DNA from: Acidobacteriota bacterium
GTDB taxonomy: Bacteria; Acidobacteriota; UBA6911
Length of the DNA stretch: 63,880 nt
Reading direction: 5' to 3'
NCBI GenBank assembly: GCA_031271905.1
Contig: JAISUT010000034.1
Coordinates: 1-63,880, forward strand
Shown: positions 12,669 to 24,239 of the stretch, piece by piece
How the letters are laid out: each line of letters starts with the position of its first letter
Numbering within the stretch: the first letter of the stretch is position 1
The notes under the pieces: generated by a model
What the model was told of the DNA's origin: nothing
The model's database searches: none
What the model saw: the letters and a program-made list of their open reading frames with translations, nothing else
Program-made: the position numbers and the translations under genes

Positions 12669-14936
<2,268 letters not shown>

Positions 14937-14949
14937 GGAGGTTGACGTG

Positions 14950-15915
14950 ATGCAGGAATACGAGATGGTCTCCGATGCCAAGAACACGGTTTTGCTGGTG
15001 GACGACGAAAGCGCCAATCTGCTGTCGCTCAACAAGCTTCTCGCGCCGGACTACGCCGTCTTCATGGCGAAGTCGGGCGAACAGGCGCTGCAACTCGTTT
15101 CCGCCAACAAACCCGACATCATCCTGCTGGACGTGCTGATGCCGGAGATGGACGGCTTCGAGACGCTAGCCCGCTTGAAGGCGGATCCGGAGACGAAGGA
15201 GATCCCCGTGATCATCGTCACCGGCATCACCAACGAAAGCGACGAGATCACGGGTTTCGCCCTAGGCGCCGCCGACTACGTCAAAAAGCCTTTCAAGGGC
15301 GAGGTCATACGCGCGCGCGTCTCGACGCAGGTGCAGTTGCTGCGCCAGATGCGCATGAACGAGACACTCATCCGCACCGACCTCCTGACCAGCATCCCCA
15401 ACCGCCGCCGCTTCAACGAGCACCTCGCCATGGAATGGCGGCGCGCCGTCCGCGAGCGCACGCCGATCTCGCTGCTGATGATGGACGTGGACCAGTTCAA
15501 GGTCTACAACGACACCTGGGGGCATCCCCAGGGGGACATCCTGCTCAAGACGGTCGCGGCGGTCTTCTCGTCGTCCATCAACCGCCCCAGCGACCTGGTG
15601 GCGCGCCTCGGCGGGGAGGAGTTCGCCGTGCTGCTGCCGAACACGGAGCTGGAGGGGGCGCGGATGATCGCCGAGACCATCCGCAGGAACGTGGAGGCGG
15701 TGCGCATCCCCGCCATGCACGCATGCCTGACGGAGGGGAAGGACGCTGGCGGCGAGGAGGACTCGGGGCGCGCCCTGACATCGACGACGATCAGCATCGG
15801 AGTGACCTGCACCATCCCGGAGGTGACCGACATGATCGCCGACTTCATCGCACGCGCCGACGCCAACCTCTACATCGCCAAGGAGTCGGGCCGCAACCAG
15901 GTCTGCGCCGCCTAG
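14950..15915 (+). CDS. response regulator with GGDEF domain (diguanylate cyclase)
   Basis: A PleD/WspR-like response regulator of 321 residues that makes c-di-GMP. The N-terminal receiver has the acidic pair in LLVDDES, phospho-acceptor Asp61 in IILLDVLMPEMDGFE and Lys in YVKKPF. The GGDEF domain has an intact active site GGEEF (residues 221-225) and the product-inhibition I-site RPSD exactly five residues before it. An unusual ~10-residue Gly/Glu-rich insert (AGGEEDSG) sits in the GGDEF domain. ATG 14950 lies 8 bases after AGGGAGG; the GTG three bases earlier is less well spaced. It is co-transcribed with the hybrid kinase upstream. Confidence 0.95.
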   Translation: MQEYEMVSDAKNTVLLVDDESANLLSLNKLLAPDYAVFMAKSGEQALQLVSANKPDIILLDVLMPEMDGFETLARLKADPETKEIPVIIVTGITNESDEITGFALGAADYVKKPFKGEVIRARVSTQVQLLRQMRMNETLIRTDLLTSIPNRRRFNEHLAMEWRRAVRERTPISLLMMDVDQFKVYNDTWGHPQGDILLKTVAAVFSSSINRPSDLVARLGGEEFAVLLPNTELEGARMIAETIRRNVEAVRIPAMHACLTEGKDAGGEEDSGRALTSTTISIGVTCTIPEVTDMIADFIARADANLYIAKESGRNQVCAA

Positions 15916-15983
15916 CCCGCCCGCCCCCCCCCAGGCCGGTTGGGGATGTTGCTTTCCCCGCGCTCTTTCGCAATAATGTCGCT

Positions 15984-16015
15984 GCCCGCCGGGACGGCTG
16001 ATCCCTGCGGCGGGC
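15984..16015 (+). other. strong hairpin in the ddl leader
   Basis: GCCCGCCG (15984-15991) pairs perfectly with CGGCGGGC (16008-16015). GGA and TCC extend the helix inside, with loop CGGCTGA. There is no T-run after it. It lies 33 bases before the ddl start, so it could be the terminator of the upstream operon or a leader structure. Confidence 0.45.
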
Positions 16016-16048
16016 GTCGCACTTACGGCAAATCGAGGCGGGGGGCGC

Positions 16049-17191
16049 ATGGAAGGCAACGGGAAGAAGACGCGGCTCGGCATCCTGTTCGGCGGGCGGT
16101 CGGGGGAGCACGAGGTTTCGCTGGCCTCGGCGGCATCGGTCATGGAGGCGCTCCTGAGGGACGCGCCGGACGAGTACGAGATCGTCGCCATCGGCATCAC
16201 CCAGGCGGGCCGGTTGGCGGGCGAGGAGGAGCTGCGCGCCATGCTCCCCGCCCCGCTGCTCGGCAAGGTCAAGCCCTGCCCGGTGATCGAGGCCGCAGGT
16301 TGCGGCATGAGGATCGTCCCCGGCGCGCTCGGGGCGGGGGGCGAGGCGCCCGTCATGCCGGAGATCATATTCCCCCTGTTGCACGGGCCCTATGGCGAGG
16401 ACGGCACCGTCCAAGGGCTGTTCGAGGTCGCCGACATCCCCTACGTCGGCTGCGGCGTCCTGGCGTCGGCGGTCGCCATGGACAAGGACGTGGCGAAGAG
16501 GCTCTGGGCGTACGAGGGGTTGCCGGTCACGCCGTGGATGACCGTGCGCGCGGGCGACGTCCTGGCGTCCGCTGGCGGGGCGTCCAACGGAAAGCTCAAG
16601 GAAATCCGCCTCCGCGCCGAAGAACAGTTCGGGTACCCGATGTTCTCCAAGCCGGCGAACCTCGGCTCCTCGGTCGGCGTGCGCAAAATCCATGACGCCG
16701 GGGAGTTCGACGCCGCGCTGGCGGAGGCGGCGCGCTACGACAAGAAGGTGGTGGTCGAGAAAGGGCTCGACGCCCGCGAGATCGAGTGCGCCGTCTTGGG
16801 GAACGACGAGCCCGCCGCCTCCGTTCCGGGGGAGGTGATCCCCGGCGCGGAGTTCTACGACTTCGCGGACAAGTACCGCGACGCGAAGAGCCGCACGGAG
16901 ATCCCCGCCGACATCCCCGCCGCGAGCGCGGAGGAGATCCGCGCCTTCGCCCTGCGGGCGTTCCGCGCCATCGACGGGGCGGGCCTCGGGCGCGTCGATT
17001 TCTTCGTCGAGAAGGCGACGGGGAAGGTCTGGCTCAACGAGGTCAACACCATGCCGGGGTTCACCCCCATCAGCATGTACGCCCGGCTTTGGGAGGCGAG
17101 CGGCGTCCCGTTCCCGGAGTTGGTGCGCCGCCTCGTCCGCCTCGGCAGGGAGCGCTTCCGGGAGAAGGGGGCGCGACAGGTCGCGAGGTAG
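16049..17191 (+). CDS. ddl: D-alanine--D-alanine ligase
   Basis: Joins two D-alanines with ATP for the peptidoglycan stem peptide. It has 380 residues, the longer DdlA/VanA-type length. Visible motifs are FGGRSGEHEVSLASA at the N-terminus, LHGPYGEDGTVQG, the ATP-grasp segments FSKPANLGSSVGV and GLDAREIECAVLG, and the metal-binding VWLNEVNTMPGFTP at the C-terminus. The usual Ser in the GSSVG loop and the Glu/Asn pair in the NEVNT box are all there. It stands alone, between the signalling pair and the lipid genes. Confidence 0.96.
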   Translation: MEGNGKKTRLGILFGGRSGEHEVSLASAASVMEALLRDAPDEYEIVAIGITQAGRLAGEEELRAMLPAPLLGKVKPCPVIEAAGCGMRIVPGALGAGGEAPVMPEIIFPLLHGPYGEDGTVQGLFEVADIPYVGCGVLASAVAMDKDVAKRLWAYEGLPVTPWMTVRAGDVLASAGGASNGKLKEIRLRAEEQFGYPMFSKPANLGSSVGVRKIHDAGEFDAALAEAARYDKKVVVEKGLDAREIECAVLGNDEPAASVPGEVIPGAEFYDFADKYRDAKSRTEIPADIPAASAEEIRAFALRAFRAIDGAGLGRVDFFVEKATGKVWLNEVNTMPGFTPISMYARLWEASGVPFPELVRRLVRLGRERFREKGARQVAR

Positions 17192-17196
17192 GGGCG

Positions 17197-17225
17197 GACT
17201 GCGGCGGCGGCGGTTCGCCGCAGTC
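17197..17225 (+). terminator. hairpin immediately after ddl
   Basis: GACTGCGGCG (17197-17206) and CGCCGCAGTC (17216-17225) make a perfect 10-bp stem with a 9-base loop, starting 5 bases after the ddl stop. No T-run follows, so termination would need help. The position and strength still favour a transcript-end role. Confidence 0.5.
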
Positions 17226-17257
17226 GGCGGTTGGCGGCGGTCCGTTGGCTGCAGGCC

Positions 17258-17320
17258 CCCTGCGACAACCGGCGGGTCGGCGCACCGGCGGTTGAGAATT
17301 TGATGGTTTGTGGACAGTCT
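17258..17320. repeat. dispersed intergenic repeat, family 2, copy B
   Basis: This segment has CCTGCGACAACCGGCGG, then CGGCGGTTGAGAATTTGATG. It matches copy A (825-908) over about 55 bases with few changes. It lies between ddl and the ydcH promoter and carries no gene. Confidence 0.5.
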
Positions 17321-17342
17321 CTGAATAATTTGATTTAATGGG

Positions 17343-17370
17343 TTCGGAAAACGCGCGGCGCGGTTATAAT
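17343..17370 (+). promoter_or_regulatory. promoter of the ydcH-psd-pssA run
   Basis: A perfect -10 box TATAAT (17365-17370) is preceded by a weak -35 TTCGGA (17343-17348) at 16 bases. It lies 74 bases before the YdcH-like start. Confidence 0.5.
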
Positions 17371-17444
17371 GGCTCGTCAAACGCGCGCGGCGCTTGGCGC
17401 ATGCAAACGGGAACGACGGCCAGTCGAATTCAAGGAGGGGACAC

Positions 17445-17678
17445 ATGGGCATGACGGATTCCGAGATCCGGGAAAGACTGATGCAGGACGACGCGGAATT
17501 CCGCAAGGTCGCGGCAGAGCACCAGACCTACGACCAGCAGTTGACGACCTTGGACTCCAAGCATTTCCTGACCGAGGAGGAGACGCTGGAACTGAAGACC
17601 TTGAAGAAGAAGAAGCTGGCGTTGAAAGACCAGTTGTACGCCATGGTGCAGAAATATCGTAAGCAGTTGGAAGGTTAG
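17445..17678 (+). CDS. YdcH-like (DUF465) small helical protein
   Basis: A 77-residue, highly charged helical protein. The stretch EFRKVAAEHQTYDQQLTTLD followed by LKTLKKKKLALKDQLYAM matches the DUF465/YdcH pattern, whose members are small helical-hairpin proteins of unknown role. ATG 17445 is chosen over an earlier in-frame ATG at 17394 because AAGGAGGGG stands 4 bases before it. It is followed by a degenerate repeat copy and then psd. Confidence 0.85.
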   Translation: MGMTDSEIRERLMQDDAEFRKVAAEHQTYDQQLTTLDSKHFLTEEETLELKTLKKKKLALKDQLYAMVQKYRKQLEG

Positions 17679-17683
17679 GCCAA

Positions 17684-17746
17684 GGCACCCCTCGAAACCC
17701 CAGGCGGTGCCCCCTGCCTGCGAAGTCCGGGGTCTTCCGGTGTGCC
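17684..17746 (-). repeat. diverged short-form element, family 1 (copy 9)
   Basis: 63 bp, the same length as the clear short copies. The ends GGCACCCCTCGAAACCCC and GGGGTCTTCCGGTGTGCC are imperfect inverted repeats, and the middle GCCTGCGAAG matches the family's CTTGTCTGCGAG. It is the most diverged copy and lies between the ydcH-like gene and psd. Confidence 0.5.
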
Positions 17747-17773
17747 CACCAGTTCTTGTGATTGTGAGAGGTT

Positions 17774-18388
17774 ATGGCGCGCGACGGATATAGGTTCGTT
17801 CTTCCATTGGTGGTGCTGATCGGCGCCGCGGCTTTGCTCCATCTGCCGGTCGTCACGGCGCTCCTCATCGTGCTCGCGGCTTTCATCGTATTCTTCTTCC
17901 GCAACCCGTCGCGCGCCATCCCCGGGGACGGCCCCGACGGCAGGCATTTGGTCGTCTCCCCCGCCGACGGCAAGGTCGTGAAGATATCGCAGGCGCCCGA
18001 CGGGGAGCAGACGCTCTGCATCTTCCTCAACATCTTCAACGTGCATGTGACCCGCGCGCCCATTGCGGGCACGGTGGAGCGCTTCGAGTACAAGAGGGGG
18101 AGGTTCAAGGTCGCCTTCGACGAGGAGGCGTCCCGGGTCAACGAGCAGAACATCGTGACGTTCGCCGGCGACGGCGTGAGCTTGGTCGTCAAGCAGGTGG
18201 CGGGCCTTATCGCGAGGCGCGTCGTCTGCTGGAAGAAGCCGGGGGACGCCGTCGAGCGCGGACAGCTCTTCGGCCTGATCCGGTTCGGCTCCCGCGTGGA
18301 CGTGGTCATGCCCGCGCAGGTGGGCATCCGGGTCAAGGTCGGGGACAAGGTGCGCGGCGGAAGTTCCATCATCGGAGACTACCCATGA
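17774..18388 (+). CDS. psd: phosphatidylserine decarboxylase (short type)
   Basis: Makes phosphatidylethanolamine from phosphatidylserine at the inner membrane. It has 204 residues, the short type found in many non-enteric bacteria. Two hydrophobic segments lie at residues 8-45. FFRNPSR and VSPADGKVV follow, then NIFNVHVTRAPIAG. The self-cleavage Gly-Ser that forms the pyruvoyl group is in IRFGSRVDV near residue 174. Its last four bases overlap pssA as ATGA, so the two steps of the pathway are translationally coupled. Confidence 0.96.
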   Translation: MARDGYRFVLPLVVLIGAAALLHLPVVTALLIVLAAFIVFFFRNPSRAIPGDGPDGRHLVVSPADGKVVKISQAPDGEQTLCIFLNIFNVHVTRAPIAGTVERFEYKRGRFKVAFDEEASRVNEQNIVTFAGDGVSLVVKQVAGLIARRVVCWKKPGDAVERGQLFGLIRFGSRVDVVMPAQVGIRVKVGDKVRGGSSIIGDYP

Positions 18389-19227
18389 GCGATACGACGA
18401 CAAAGCCGGATTCGACAGTCCCGGCGGAAGCGCCCGCAGGCGCAGACGCTCCCGTCACGGCGCGCCCCAGGCGCTTGCGCCGCAGCGTGTTCGTGCTGCC
18501 CAGCCTGCTGACCGTCACCAACATCTTCTGCGGCTACTACGCCATCGTCTCGACGATGGACGGCCGCTACCGCGCCGCCGCCGTCGCCATCGCCATCGCC
18601 ATCGTGCTCGACTCCCTGGACGGCTTCGTCGCGCGCCTGACCAACACCGCGTCGGAGTTCGGCCTGCAACTCGACTCGCTCGCCGACGTCATCTCCTTCG
18701 GCGTCGCGCCGTCGATACTGGCGATGGTCTGGGTGCTGCGGGACGTGGACACCCGCCTGGCATGCGCCGCCGCATTCACCTTCACCATCTGCGGCGCCAT
18801 GCGCCTGGCGCGTTTCAACATCCAGTCGGGCGGGCACAAGTATTTCGTCGGGCTGCCCATCCCCGCAGCCGGGGGGACGATCGCCGCCATCGTGTTCTTT
18901 TTCGACACGCCCAGGCTGGACGTGGTGGTCTCGCACCCGTTCTTCGCGGAAAGCATGTTCGCCGTGACCTTCGTCCTGGCGTTCCTGATGGTCAGCACCC
19001 TGCGCTACGACAGCCTGAAGGGGGTGACCCTGGGCAAGAAGTCGCATCTGGCGGTGCTGGTCATCGCCCTCATGTTCGTCCTGATCTTCTTCCTGCCGCG
19101 CCCGACGCTGCTGACCCTCGCCGTCGTCTACACCCTCTCGGGCCCCGCCCAAAAGCTCCTCGCCCTGCTGCGGAGGAAAAAGCCGGGGGAGGGGGCGGAG
19201 GACGCCGTGCCCGCAGAAAACCCCTGA
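18385..19227 (+). CDS. pssA: CDP-diacylglycerol--serine O-phosphatidyltransferase
   Basis: Makes phosphatidylserine from CDP-diacylglycerol and serine, feeding Psd. It has 280 residues and about eight membrane segments. The CDP-alcohol phosphotransferase signature is complete: DSLDGFVARLTNTASEFG, then LQLDSLADVISFG (D-x2-DG-x2-AR-x8-G-x3-D-x3-D). Residues 1-35 are hydrophilic and Ala/Pro-rich. The start overlaps the psd stop. The order psd-pssA with ATGA overlap is common in bacteria with the short Psd. Confidence 0.96.
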   Translation: MSDTTTKPDSTVPAEAPAGADAPVTARPRRLRRSVFVLPSLLTVTNIFCGYYAIVSTMDGRYRAAAVAIAIAIVLDSLDGFVARLTNTASEFGLQLDSLADVISFGVAPSILAMVWVLRDVDTRLACAAAFTFTICGAMRLARFNIQSGGHKYFVGLPIPAAGGTIAAIVFFFDTPRLDVVVSHPFFAESMFAVTFVLAFLMVSTLRYDSLKGVTLGKKSHLAVLVIALMFVLIFFLPRPTLLTLAVVYTLSGPAQKLLALLRRKKPGEGAEDAVPAENP

Positions 19228-19328
19228 ACGCGCCGCCGCGCCTTGCGCCGGGCGCGCAGGCGCGCATCGGTCCGCCATATAAGCGCGGCGGTGGCAGTCC
19301 GACCGCCGCAGGTGTAACATTCCCGGCC

Positions 19329-21782
19329 ATGAACGACAGGACTTTCACGACGCTGGAACTTTCAGACTTCCTGGAACTCGCCGCCGGACGCGCGCAGACA
19401 CCGCCGGGGCGCGCCCGCATGTTGCGGCTCCGCCCCCGCACCGCCGCCGGCGAGGTGAGGCGCGAGCTGGAGCTGACCGGCGAGTGCGTCGCCTGGCAGC
19501 GCCTCCGCGGCCGCTTCGGGCTCGGCGGCGTCCAAGACCTCTCCGGCGCGATCGGACGGCTCCACATCGAGGGCGCCGCCTTGGAGCCGCTGGAGATCCT
19601 CGCCTTCGAGCGGCTGTTGCTGACCGCCAAGGAGTTGCGCGCCGCCATATCCGGGACGCCCCCCCTCGGAGGGGTGCCGGCCGGCACCCTTCCTGCCGCG
19701 CCCCTGGCGGCGATCTCCCACCTGCGGGGGATCGCCGCTGGCATCCCGGACCCGCGCCCCGTCCTCGACGCCATCTGCGGCAAGATACTTCCGGGCGGGG
19801 AGATCGACGACAACGCCAGCCCCGGCCTGCGCGAGGTGCGCAAGGAGCTGGCGGAGCGCCGCCACCGCATCAACCGCACGCTGGAATCCATCCTCCGGGA
19901 GTCGCCTCAGGCGATGCAGGACGAGATCGTCACCTTCCGCAACGGGCGCTTCGTCATCCCCGTCCGCACCGATTCGCGCAACCAGGTGCCGGGGGTCATG
20001 CACGGCCTGTCATCGAGCGGCCAGACGACCTACGTCGAGCCGATGCCGGTCATCGACCAGAACAACGACCTGGTGCGCCTGCAGGAGCGGGAGGGGCGGG
20101 AGGTCGCGAAAATCCTGCTCGGCATCACCGGGGAGTTGCGCAGGCGCCGCGCCGCGGTGCAGGGCGCCTTCGACGCGGTCGTGGAGCTGGACGTGGCGCA
20201 GGCGCGCGCCCTGCTCTGCATGGAGTTCGACTGTGTGCCGCCGACGATCTCCGAGTCGGGGGGGTACGCGCTCAAGGAGGCGCGCCACATCCTGCTGGAG
20301 GACAAGCTGCGCAAGGCCGGCGGCGGCGCGGTGCCGATCTCCTTCGAACTCGGCGCGGGGGGCGCGGCGCTGGTCATCAGCGGGCCGAACGCCGGGGGCA
20401 AGACCGTGGCGCTCAAGACGGCGGGGCTGGTTTCGCTGATGGCGCAGATGGGCTTCCACGTCCCGGCGCGCGAGGCGGTGCTGCCGGTGTTCGGGCAGGT
20501 GTTCGCCGACATCGGCGACCAGCAGTCGATAGCGGCGAACCTGTCCACCTTCACGGCGCACATGCGCAACATCGCCGAGATGGCGGCGGAGCTGCGCCCC
20601 CCGGCGCTGATCCTGTTGGACGAGGTGGGCGCGGGGACCGACCCCGACGAGGGCGCCGCGCTCGCCGTCGCCGTCATCGACGCCTTCCGCCGCGCCGGCG
20701 CGGTCACGCTGGCGTCCACCCACCACCCGCGGCTGAAGATGTGGGCCGCCGAGGTCGACGGCGTCCGCAGCGCCTCGGTGGAGTTCGACGAGCGCACGTT
20801 GCGCCCCACCTACCGCCTCCTGCTGGACGTCGCGGGCGCCTCCTCCGGCATTGAGATCGCCCGCCGCATGAACGTCCCCGAGGACATCCTGCGTGAGGCG
20901 GCGGCGCTGGTGGCGCCCGATCACGCCGCCGCGCGCGAGTACCTGCGGCGGCTGAAGGAGTCCACCGACGAGGTCGGGCGGCTGCGCGCCGGCTTGGAGG
21001 AGGAGCGCCGCACGGTCGCGCAGGAACGCGCCAGCCTCGACGCCCGCTACGCCGAGCGGCACGCCCGTCGCGAGGCGGAGCGGCAGGCGGCGTTCGAGGA
21101 GGCGCTCGGGCGCGCCCTCGGCGAATTCCGGCGAGAGGGGGAGCGCGCCCTCCGGGAGATACGCGACCGCGCCGAGGCGGCGCGCGCCCGTCGGGCGGCG
21201 GAAAGACTGGAGGCGGGGCTGCGGCGCAAGTCGGAGCGGTTGCGCGAGGCGGCCGCCGAGCCCCCGGACGCCGCAGACGCCCCGGCGCACGGGGACGCCC
21301 CGGCGCACGGGGACGGCGCCATCGGCGTGGGCGACGTCGTGGCGGTCGCCTCGCTTGGGCGGGAGGGGGTGGTGGAAAGGGCGCAAGACGGGACGTTCAC
21401 CGTAGCCATCGGCGTGCTCCGCTACCGCGCCGGACAGGGGGACCTGTCGAAAGTCGAAGGCCGCAAGAAGCCCGCCGCCCCCCATGCGGGGCGCGGGGCG
21501 CAGGCGTCCCCGGCGTCGCCGGACGACGTGGAGTTCGAGGCGGAGTTGAAGGTGATCGGCCTGGGCGCCGAGGAGGCGCTGGAGCGGGTGGACCGCTTCA
21601 TCGACCAGGCGTTCCTGGCGGGCGCGGAGAGCGTCCGCATCGTCCACGGCCACGGCAAGGGGATATTGCGCAACGCCATCGCGCGCTTCCTGGAGCATCA
21701 CGGGCAGGTGGGGAGCTTCGCCGCAGCCCCGCCGGAGAAGGGGGGCGGCGGCGCCACGGTGGTGTTCCTGAAAGGCGGGTGA
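19329..21782 (+). CDS. mutS2: MutS2 ATPase with Smr nuclease domain
   Basis: A DNA-structure-binding ATPase of 817 residues. In other bacteria MutS2 suppresses recombination or rescues collided ribosomes. A core domain leads to Walker A SGPNAGGKTVALKT, Walker B LILLDEVGAGTDPDEG and STHHPRLK. A long charged coiled-coil (about 540-640) follows, then a linker, a KOW-like segment and a C-terminal Smr domain with the HGHGKG motif. The mismatch-recognition domain of MutS1 is absent. ATG 19329 starts at MNDRTFTTLELSDFLELA; the frame is open further upstream inside pssA but not as a gene. The linker contains an exact 18-bp tandem duplication. Confidence 0.93.
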   Translation: MNDRTFTTLELSDFLELAAGRAQTPPGRARMLRLRPRTAAGEVRRELELTGECVAWQRLRGRFGLGGVQDLSGAIGRLHIEGAALEPLEILAFERLLLTAKELRAAISGTPPLGGVPAGTLPAAPLAAISHLRGIAAGIPDPRPVLDAICGKILPGGEIDDNASPGLREVRKELAERRHRINRTLESILRESPQAMQDEIVTFRNGRFVIPVRTDSRNQVPGVMHGLSSSGQTTYVEPMPVIDQNNDLVRLQEREGREVAKILLGITGELRRRRAAVQGAFDAVVELDVAQARALLCMEFDCVPPTISESGGYALKEARHILLEDKLRKAGGGAVPISFELGAGGAALVISGPNAGGKTVALKTAGLVSLMAQMGFHVPAREAVLPVFGQVFADIGDQQSIAANLSTFTAHMRNIAEMAAELRPPALILLDEVGAGTDPDEGAALAVAVIDAFRRAGAVTLASTHHPRLKMWAAEVDGVRSASVEFDERTLRPTYRLLLDVAGASSGIEIARRMNVPEDILREAAALVAPDHAAAREYLRRLKESTDEVGRLRAGLEEERRTVAQERASLDARYAERHARREAERQAAFEEALGRALGEFRREGERALREIRDRAEAARARRAAERLEAGLRRKSERLREAAAEPPDAADAPAHGDAPAHGDGAIGVGDVVAVASLGREGVVERAQDGTFTVAIGVLRYRAGQGDLSKVEGRKKPAAPHAGRGAQASPASPDDVEFEAELKVIGLGAEEALERVDRFIDQAFLAGAESVRIVHGHGKGILRNAIARFLEHHGQVGSFAAAPPEKGGGGATVVFLKGG
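21276..21311 (+). repeat. exact 18-bp tandem duplication inside mutS2
   Basis: GACGCCCCGGCGCACGGG occurs twice head to tail (21276-21293, 21294-21311), encoding two copies of a six-residue Asp-Ala-Pro-Ala-His-Gly unit in the flexible linker before the KOW/Smr part. Confidence 0.9.
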
Positions 21783-21842
21783 GCCGGACGGCGCGTGGCG
21801 CCCGCGCGCGCCACGGGTCGCGAAAGGGCCCGCCGACGCGCG

Positions 21843-24221
21843 TCAGTCGATCTCCAGGCGGATGCCCGAGAAGTCCATCGGGTCGAGGCGGTGCGCGTTG
21901 CAATAATCCACCGGCTCCGTCCCCGCGACGAACACCTCCTCGCGCACGGAAGGGCATTCCTCGCGCGCCAGCAGCAACGTGTCCGTGTCGATGCTGACCG
22001 TGACGATCCCCTCGGGGACCGAGAAAGGCTGCATGTCCGAAAAGGCGGGGAGTTGCGCCGCCCGCTTCATGAACTCGCCCCAGATCAGCCCTGCGGACGC
22101 GCCACCGGTCAAATGCAAGTCCCGGTTGTCGTCGAAGCCGACCCAGACGACGCACAGGAGGTTCGAGGTGAAGCCCGCGAACCAGCCGTCGCGCGAAGAG
22201 CCGGTCTTGCCCGCCGCCGGGGCGCGGAACCCCCGCGAGCGCACCCCCGCGCCGGTGCCCCGGTTCAGCACCTCCTCCATCAGGTTGGTGACCAGGTAGG
22301 CGATGCGTTGGTCGAGCACCACGGGGCGGCGGCGTCCCGCCTTGCCGCCATCGACCAGCCGCCCGTCGCGGGTGACGACGCGCTCGAACAGCTCCGGCTC
22401 GCAAAGGACGCCGTAGTTGGCGAACGCCGTATAGCCCTTGGCGACCTCCAGCGGCGTCATCTCGTAGGAGCCGAGCGCCATGGCGGGGGTGGGCTGGATG
22501 TCGGACTTGATCCCCAGCCGCTTGCAGAAGTCGGCGATGCGCTTGTAGCCGACGTTCTCCGCCAGCTTCACCGTCGCTATGTTGAGCGACCGCTTGAGGG
22601 CCTCGCGCAAGGTCACCGTGCCGTAGAAGTCCTGGCCGTAGTTGTTGGGGGTGTACGGCCGCCCGCCGAAATAGAACGTGGTCGGCTCGTCCACCAGCGT
22701 GGTGACGGGGGTGTAGACCTGCGTGTTCGCGTCCGGCGTCAGCGCGGTCTCCAGCGCCGCCGCGTAGACGAAGGGCTTGAACACCGAGCCCGGCTGCCGG
22801 TTCGCCAAGGCGTGGTTCAACTGGCTCTGCGCGTAGTCGCGCCCGCCCACCAGGGCCTTGACCTCGCCCGTGTGCGGATCCAGCGCCACCAGCGCGACCT
22901 GCGGCGTCGGCACCGCCCCCCCCTCCCTGCGCCAGCGCTCGTAGGTCTTCTCCAGCTTTTTATCGACCTCGCCCATCCCCCATTCGGCGGCCTCGATGGC
23001 GACGCGCTGCAGGTCGGTGTCCAGCGAGGTGTAGATGCGGTAGTTCCGCTCGACGAGGTCGGCCTCGGAGAACTTCTCCGACAAGGCGTCCCGGACCATG
23101 TCCACGAAATGCCCCGAGGGGTTGGAGCCCTGGTTGCCGCGCACCAGCTCGATGGGCGCGCCCTTGGCGCGGCGGTACTCCCTGTCCGTGATGGCGCCGT
23201 TCTCCCGCATCTGCCCGAGCACGCGGTCGCGGGCCTCGGCGGCGCGCTCCGGGTGGCGCTCGGCGGAGGAGTAGCGGTTCGGGGCGCGGATGATCCCGCC
23301 CAGGAACGCGACCTGGCCCAGCGACAGCTCGCTCAGGTCTTTGCCGAAATATGCCTGCGCCGCCTCGCCGAAGCCGTGGATGGCGAAGGTTCCCCGGTTG
23401 CCGAGGTAGACCTCGTTGGCGTACAGCTCGAAGATCTCCTCCTTGGAGAAGCGGTGCTCCAGGAGCAGCGCCATGAAGGTCTCCTTCACCTTGCGCCGCC
23501 ATTCGCGCCTCGTGTCGAAGAAGAAGCTGCGCGCCACCTGCATGGTGATGGTGCTGGCGCCTTGCGCCTTCGCCCCCTTCTGCACGTCGTGCCACGCCGC
23601 GCCCAGCGCCCGGACGGGGTCCAGGCCGGGGTGGTCGAAGAACCTCTTGTCCTCGGCGCTGAGGATGGCGTTGACGAAGGTTTCGGGGAACTCCGCGTAA
23701 CGCAACGGCCGGCGCTTCTCCCGGTCGCGCCCGAAAAGATTGGTGATGAGCTCCGGCTCGATCTCCGCCGACAAGAGCCTCTCGCCCGAGTCCAGCGCGG
23801 TCAGTTGACGGATGACGCCCCCCGCGAACTCGATGCGCACGCCGTTCTTGCCGCCGAAATAGGATTTGACGCCCGGCTGGATCTGGAAGGTCGAGCCCGT
23901 GCGCGTGACGCGCCCGGTCCCGTCGCCCCCCGTGGCGGAGTACCCCGAGTTCTTCAGGTGGGTCGCGAGCCAGTCCGGATCCACCTCCTGCCCGACCGAG
24001 ACGCGTTTGGGCCTGGTGAAAAGGAGCGATTCGCCCTGGATGTGCTTCCCGGACAGCCAGTCGTCGATCTTCTCGGAGTAGGAGCGGTAATAATAGCCCA
24101 CGAACCCCGCCGCCACGAAGGCGACGCAGAGGACGGCCACCAGAAGCGCGCGGAGGAAGGCGAACCTCCTACCTCCCCGTTTTTTCGCCTGCACCCGCCT
24201 TGCGCCCACCCGCGTCACCAT
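21843..24221 (-). CDS. bifunctional class A penicillin-binding protein (PBP1B-like)
   Basis: Polymerises glycan strands and cross-links peptides in the periplasm. It has 792 residues from ATG 24221, which follows GGAAAGGG. A longer frame to 24389 would run into a dispersed repeat and is rejected. One membrane segment (about 22-44) is followed by a UB2H-like domain (FTRPKRVSVGQEV, IQPGVK) as in E. coli PBP1B. The glycosyltransferase domain has EDKRFFDHPGLD, GASTITMQVARSFF and NEVYLG. The transpeptidase has the Ser in PGSVFKPF, SLN in KRSLNIATV, and KTG in GKTGSSRDGW. UB2H binds lipoprotein activators in E. coli; no activator gene is seen here. Confidence 0.93.
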   Translation of the reverse strand: MVTRVGARRVQAKKRGGRRFAFLRALLVAVLCVAFVAAGFVGYYYRSYSEKIDDWLSGKHIQGESLLFTRPKRVSVGQEVDPDWLATHLKNSGYSATGGDGTGRVTRTGSTFQIQPGVKSYFGGKNGVRIEFAGGVIRQLTALDSGERLLSAEIEPELITNLFGRDREKRRPLRYAEFPETFVNAILSAEDKRFFDHPGLDPVRALGAAWHDVQKGAKAQGASTITMQVARSFFFDTRREWRRKVKETFMALLLEHRFSKEEIFELYANEVYLGNRGTFAIHGFGEAAQAYFGKDLSELSLGQVAFLGGIIRAPNRYSSAERHPERAAEARDRVLGQMRENGAITDREYRRAKGAPIELVRGNQGSNPSGHFVDMVRDALSEKFSEADLVERNYRIYTSLDTDLQRVAIEAAEWGMGEVDKKLEKTYERWRREGGAVPTPQVALVALDPHTGEVKALVGGRDYAQSQLNHALANRQPGSVFKPFVYAAALETALTPDANTQVYTPVTTLVDEPTTFYFGGRPYTPNNYGQDFYGTVTLREALKRSLNIATVKLAENVGYKRIADFCKRLGIKSDIQPTPAMALGSYEMTPLEVAKGYTAFANYGVLCEPELFERVVTRDGRLVDGGKAGRRRPVVLDQRIAYLVTNLMEEVLNRGTGAGVRSRGFRAPAAGKTGSSRDGWFAGFTSNLLCVVWVGFDDNRDLHLTGGASAGLIWGEFMKRAAQLPAFSDMQPFSVPEGIVTVSIDTDTLLLAREECPSVREEVFVAGTEPVDYCNAHRLDPMDFSGIRLEID

Positions 24222-24239
24222 CCCTTTCCGAGACAGTTT

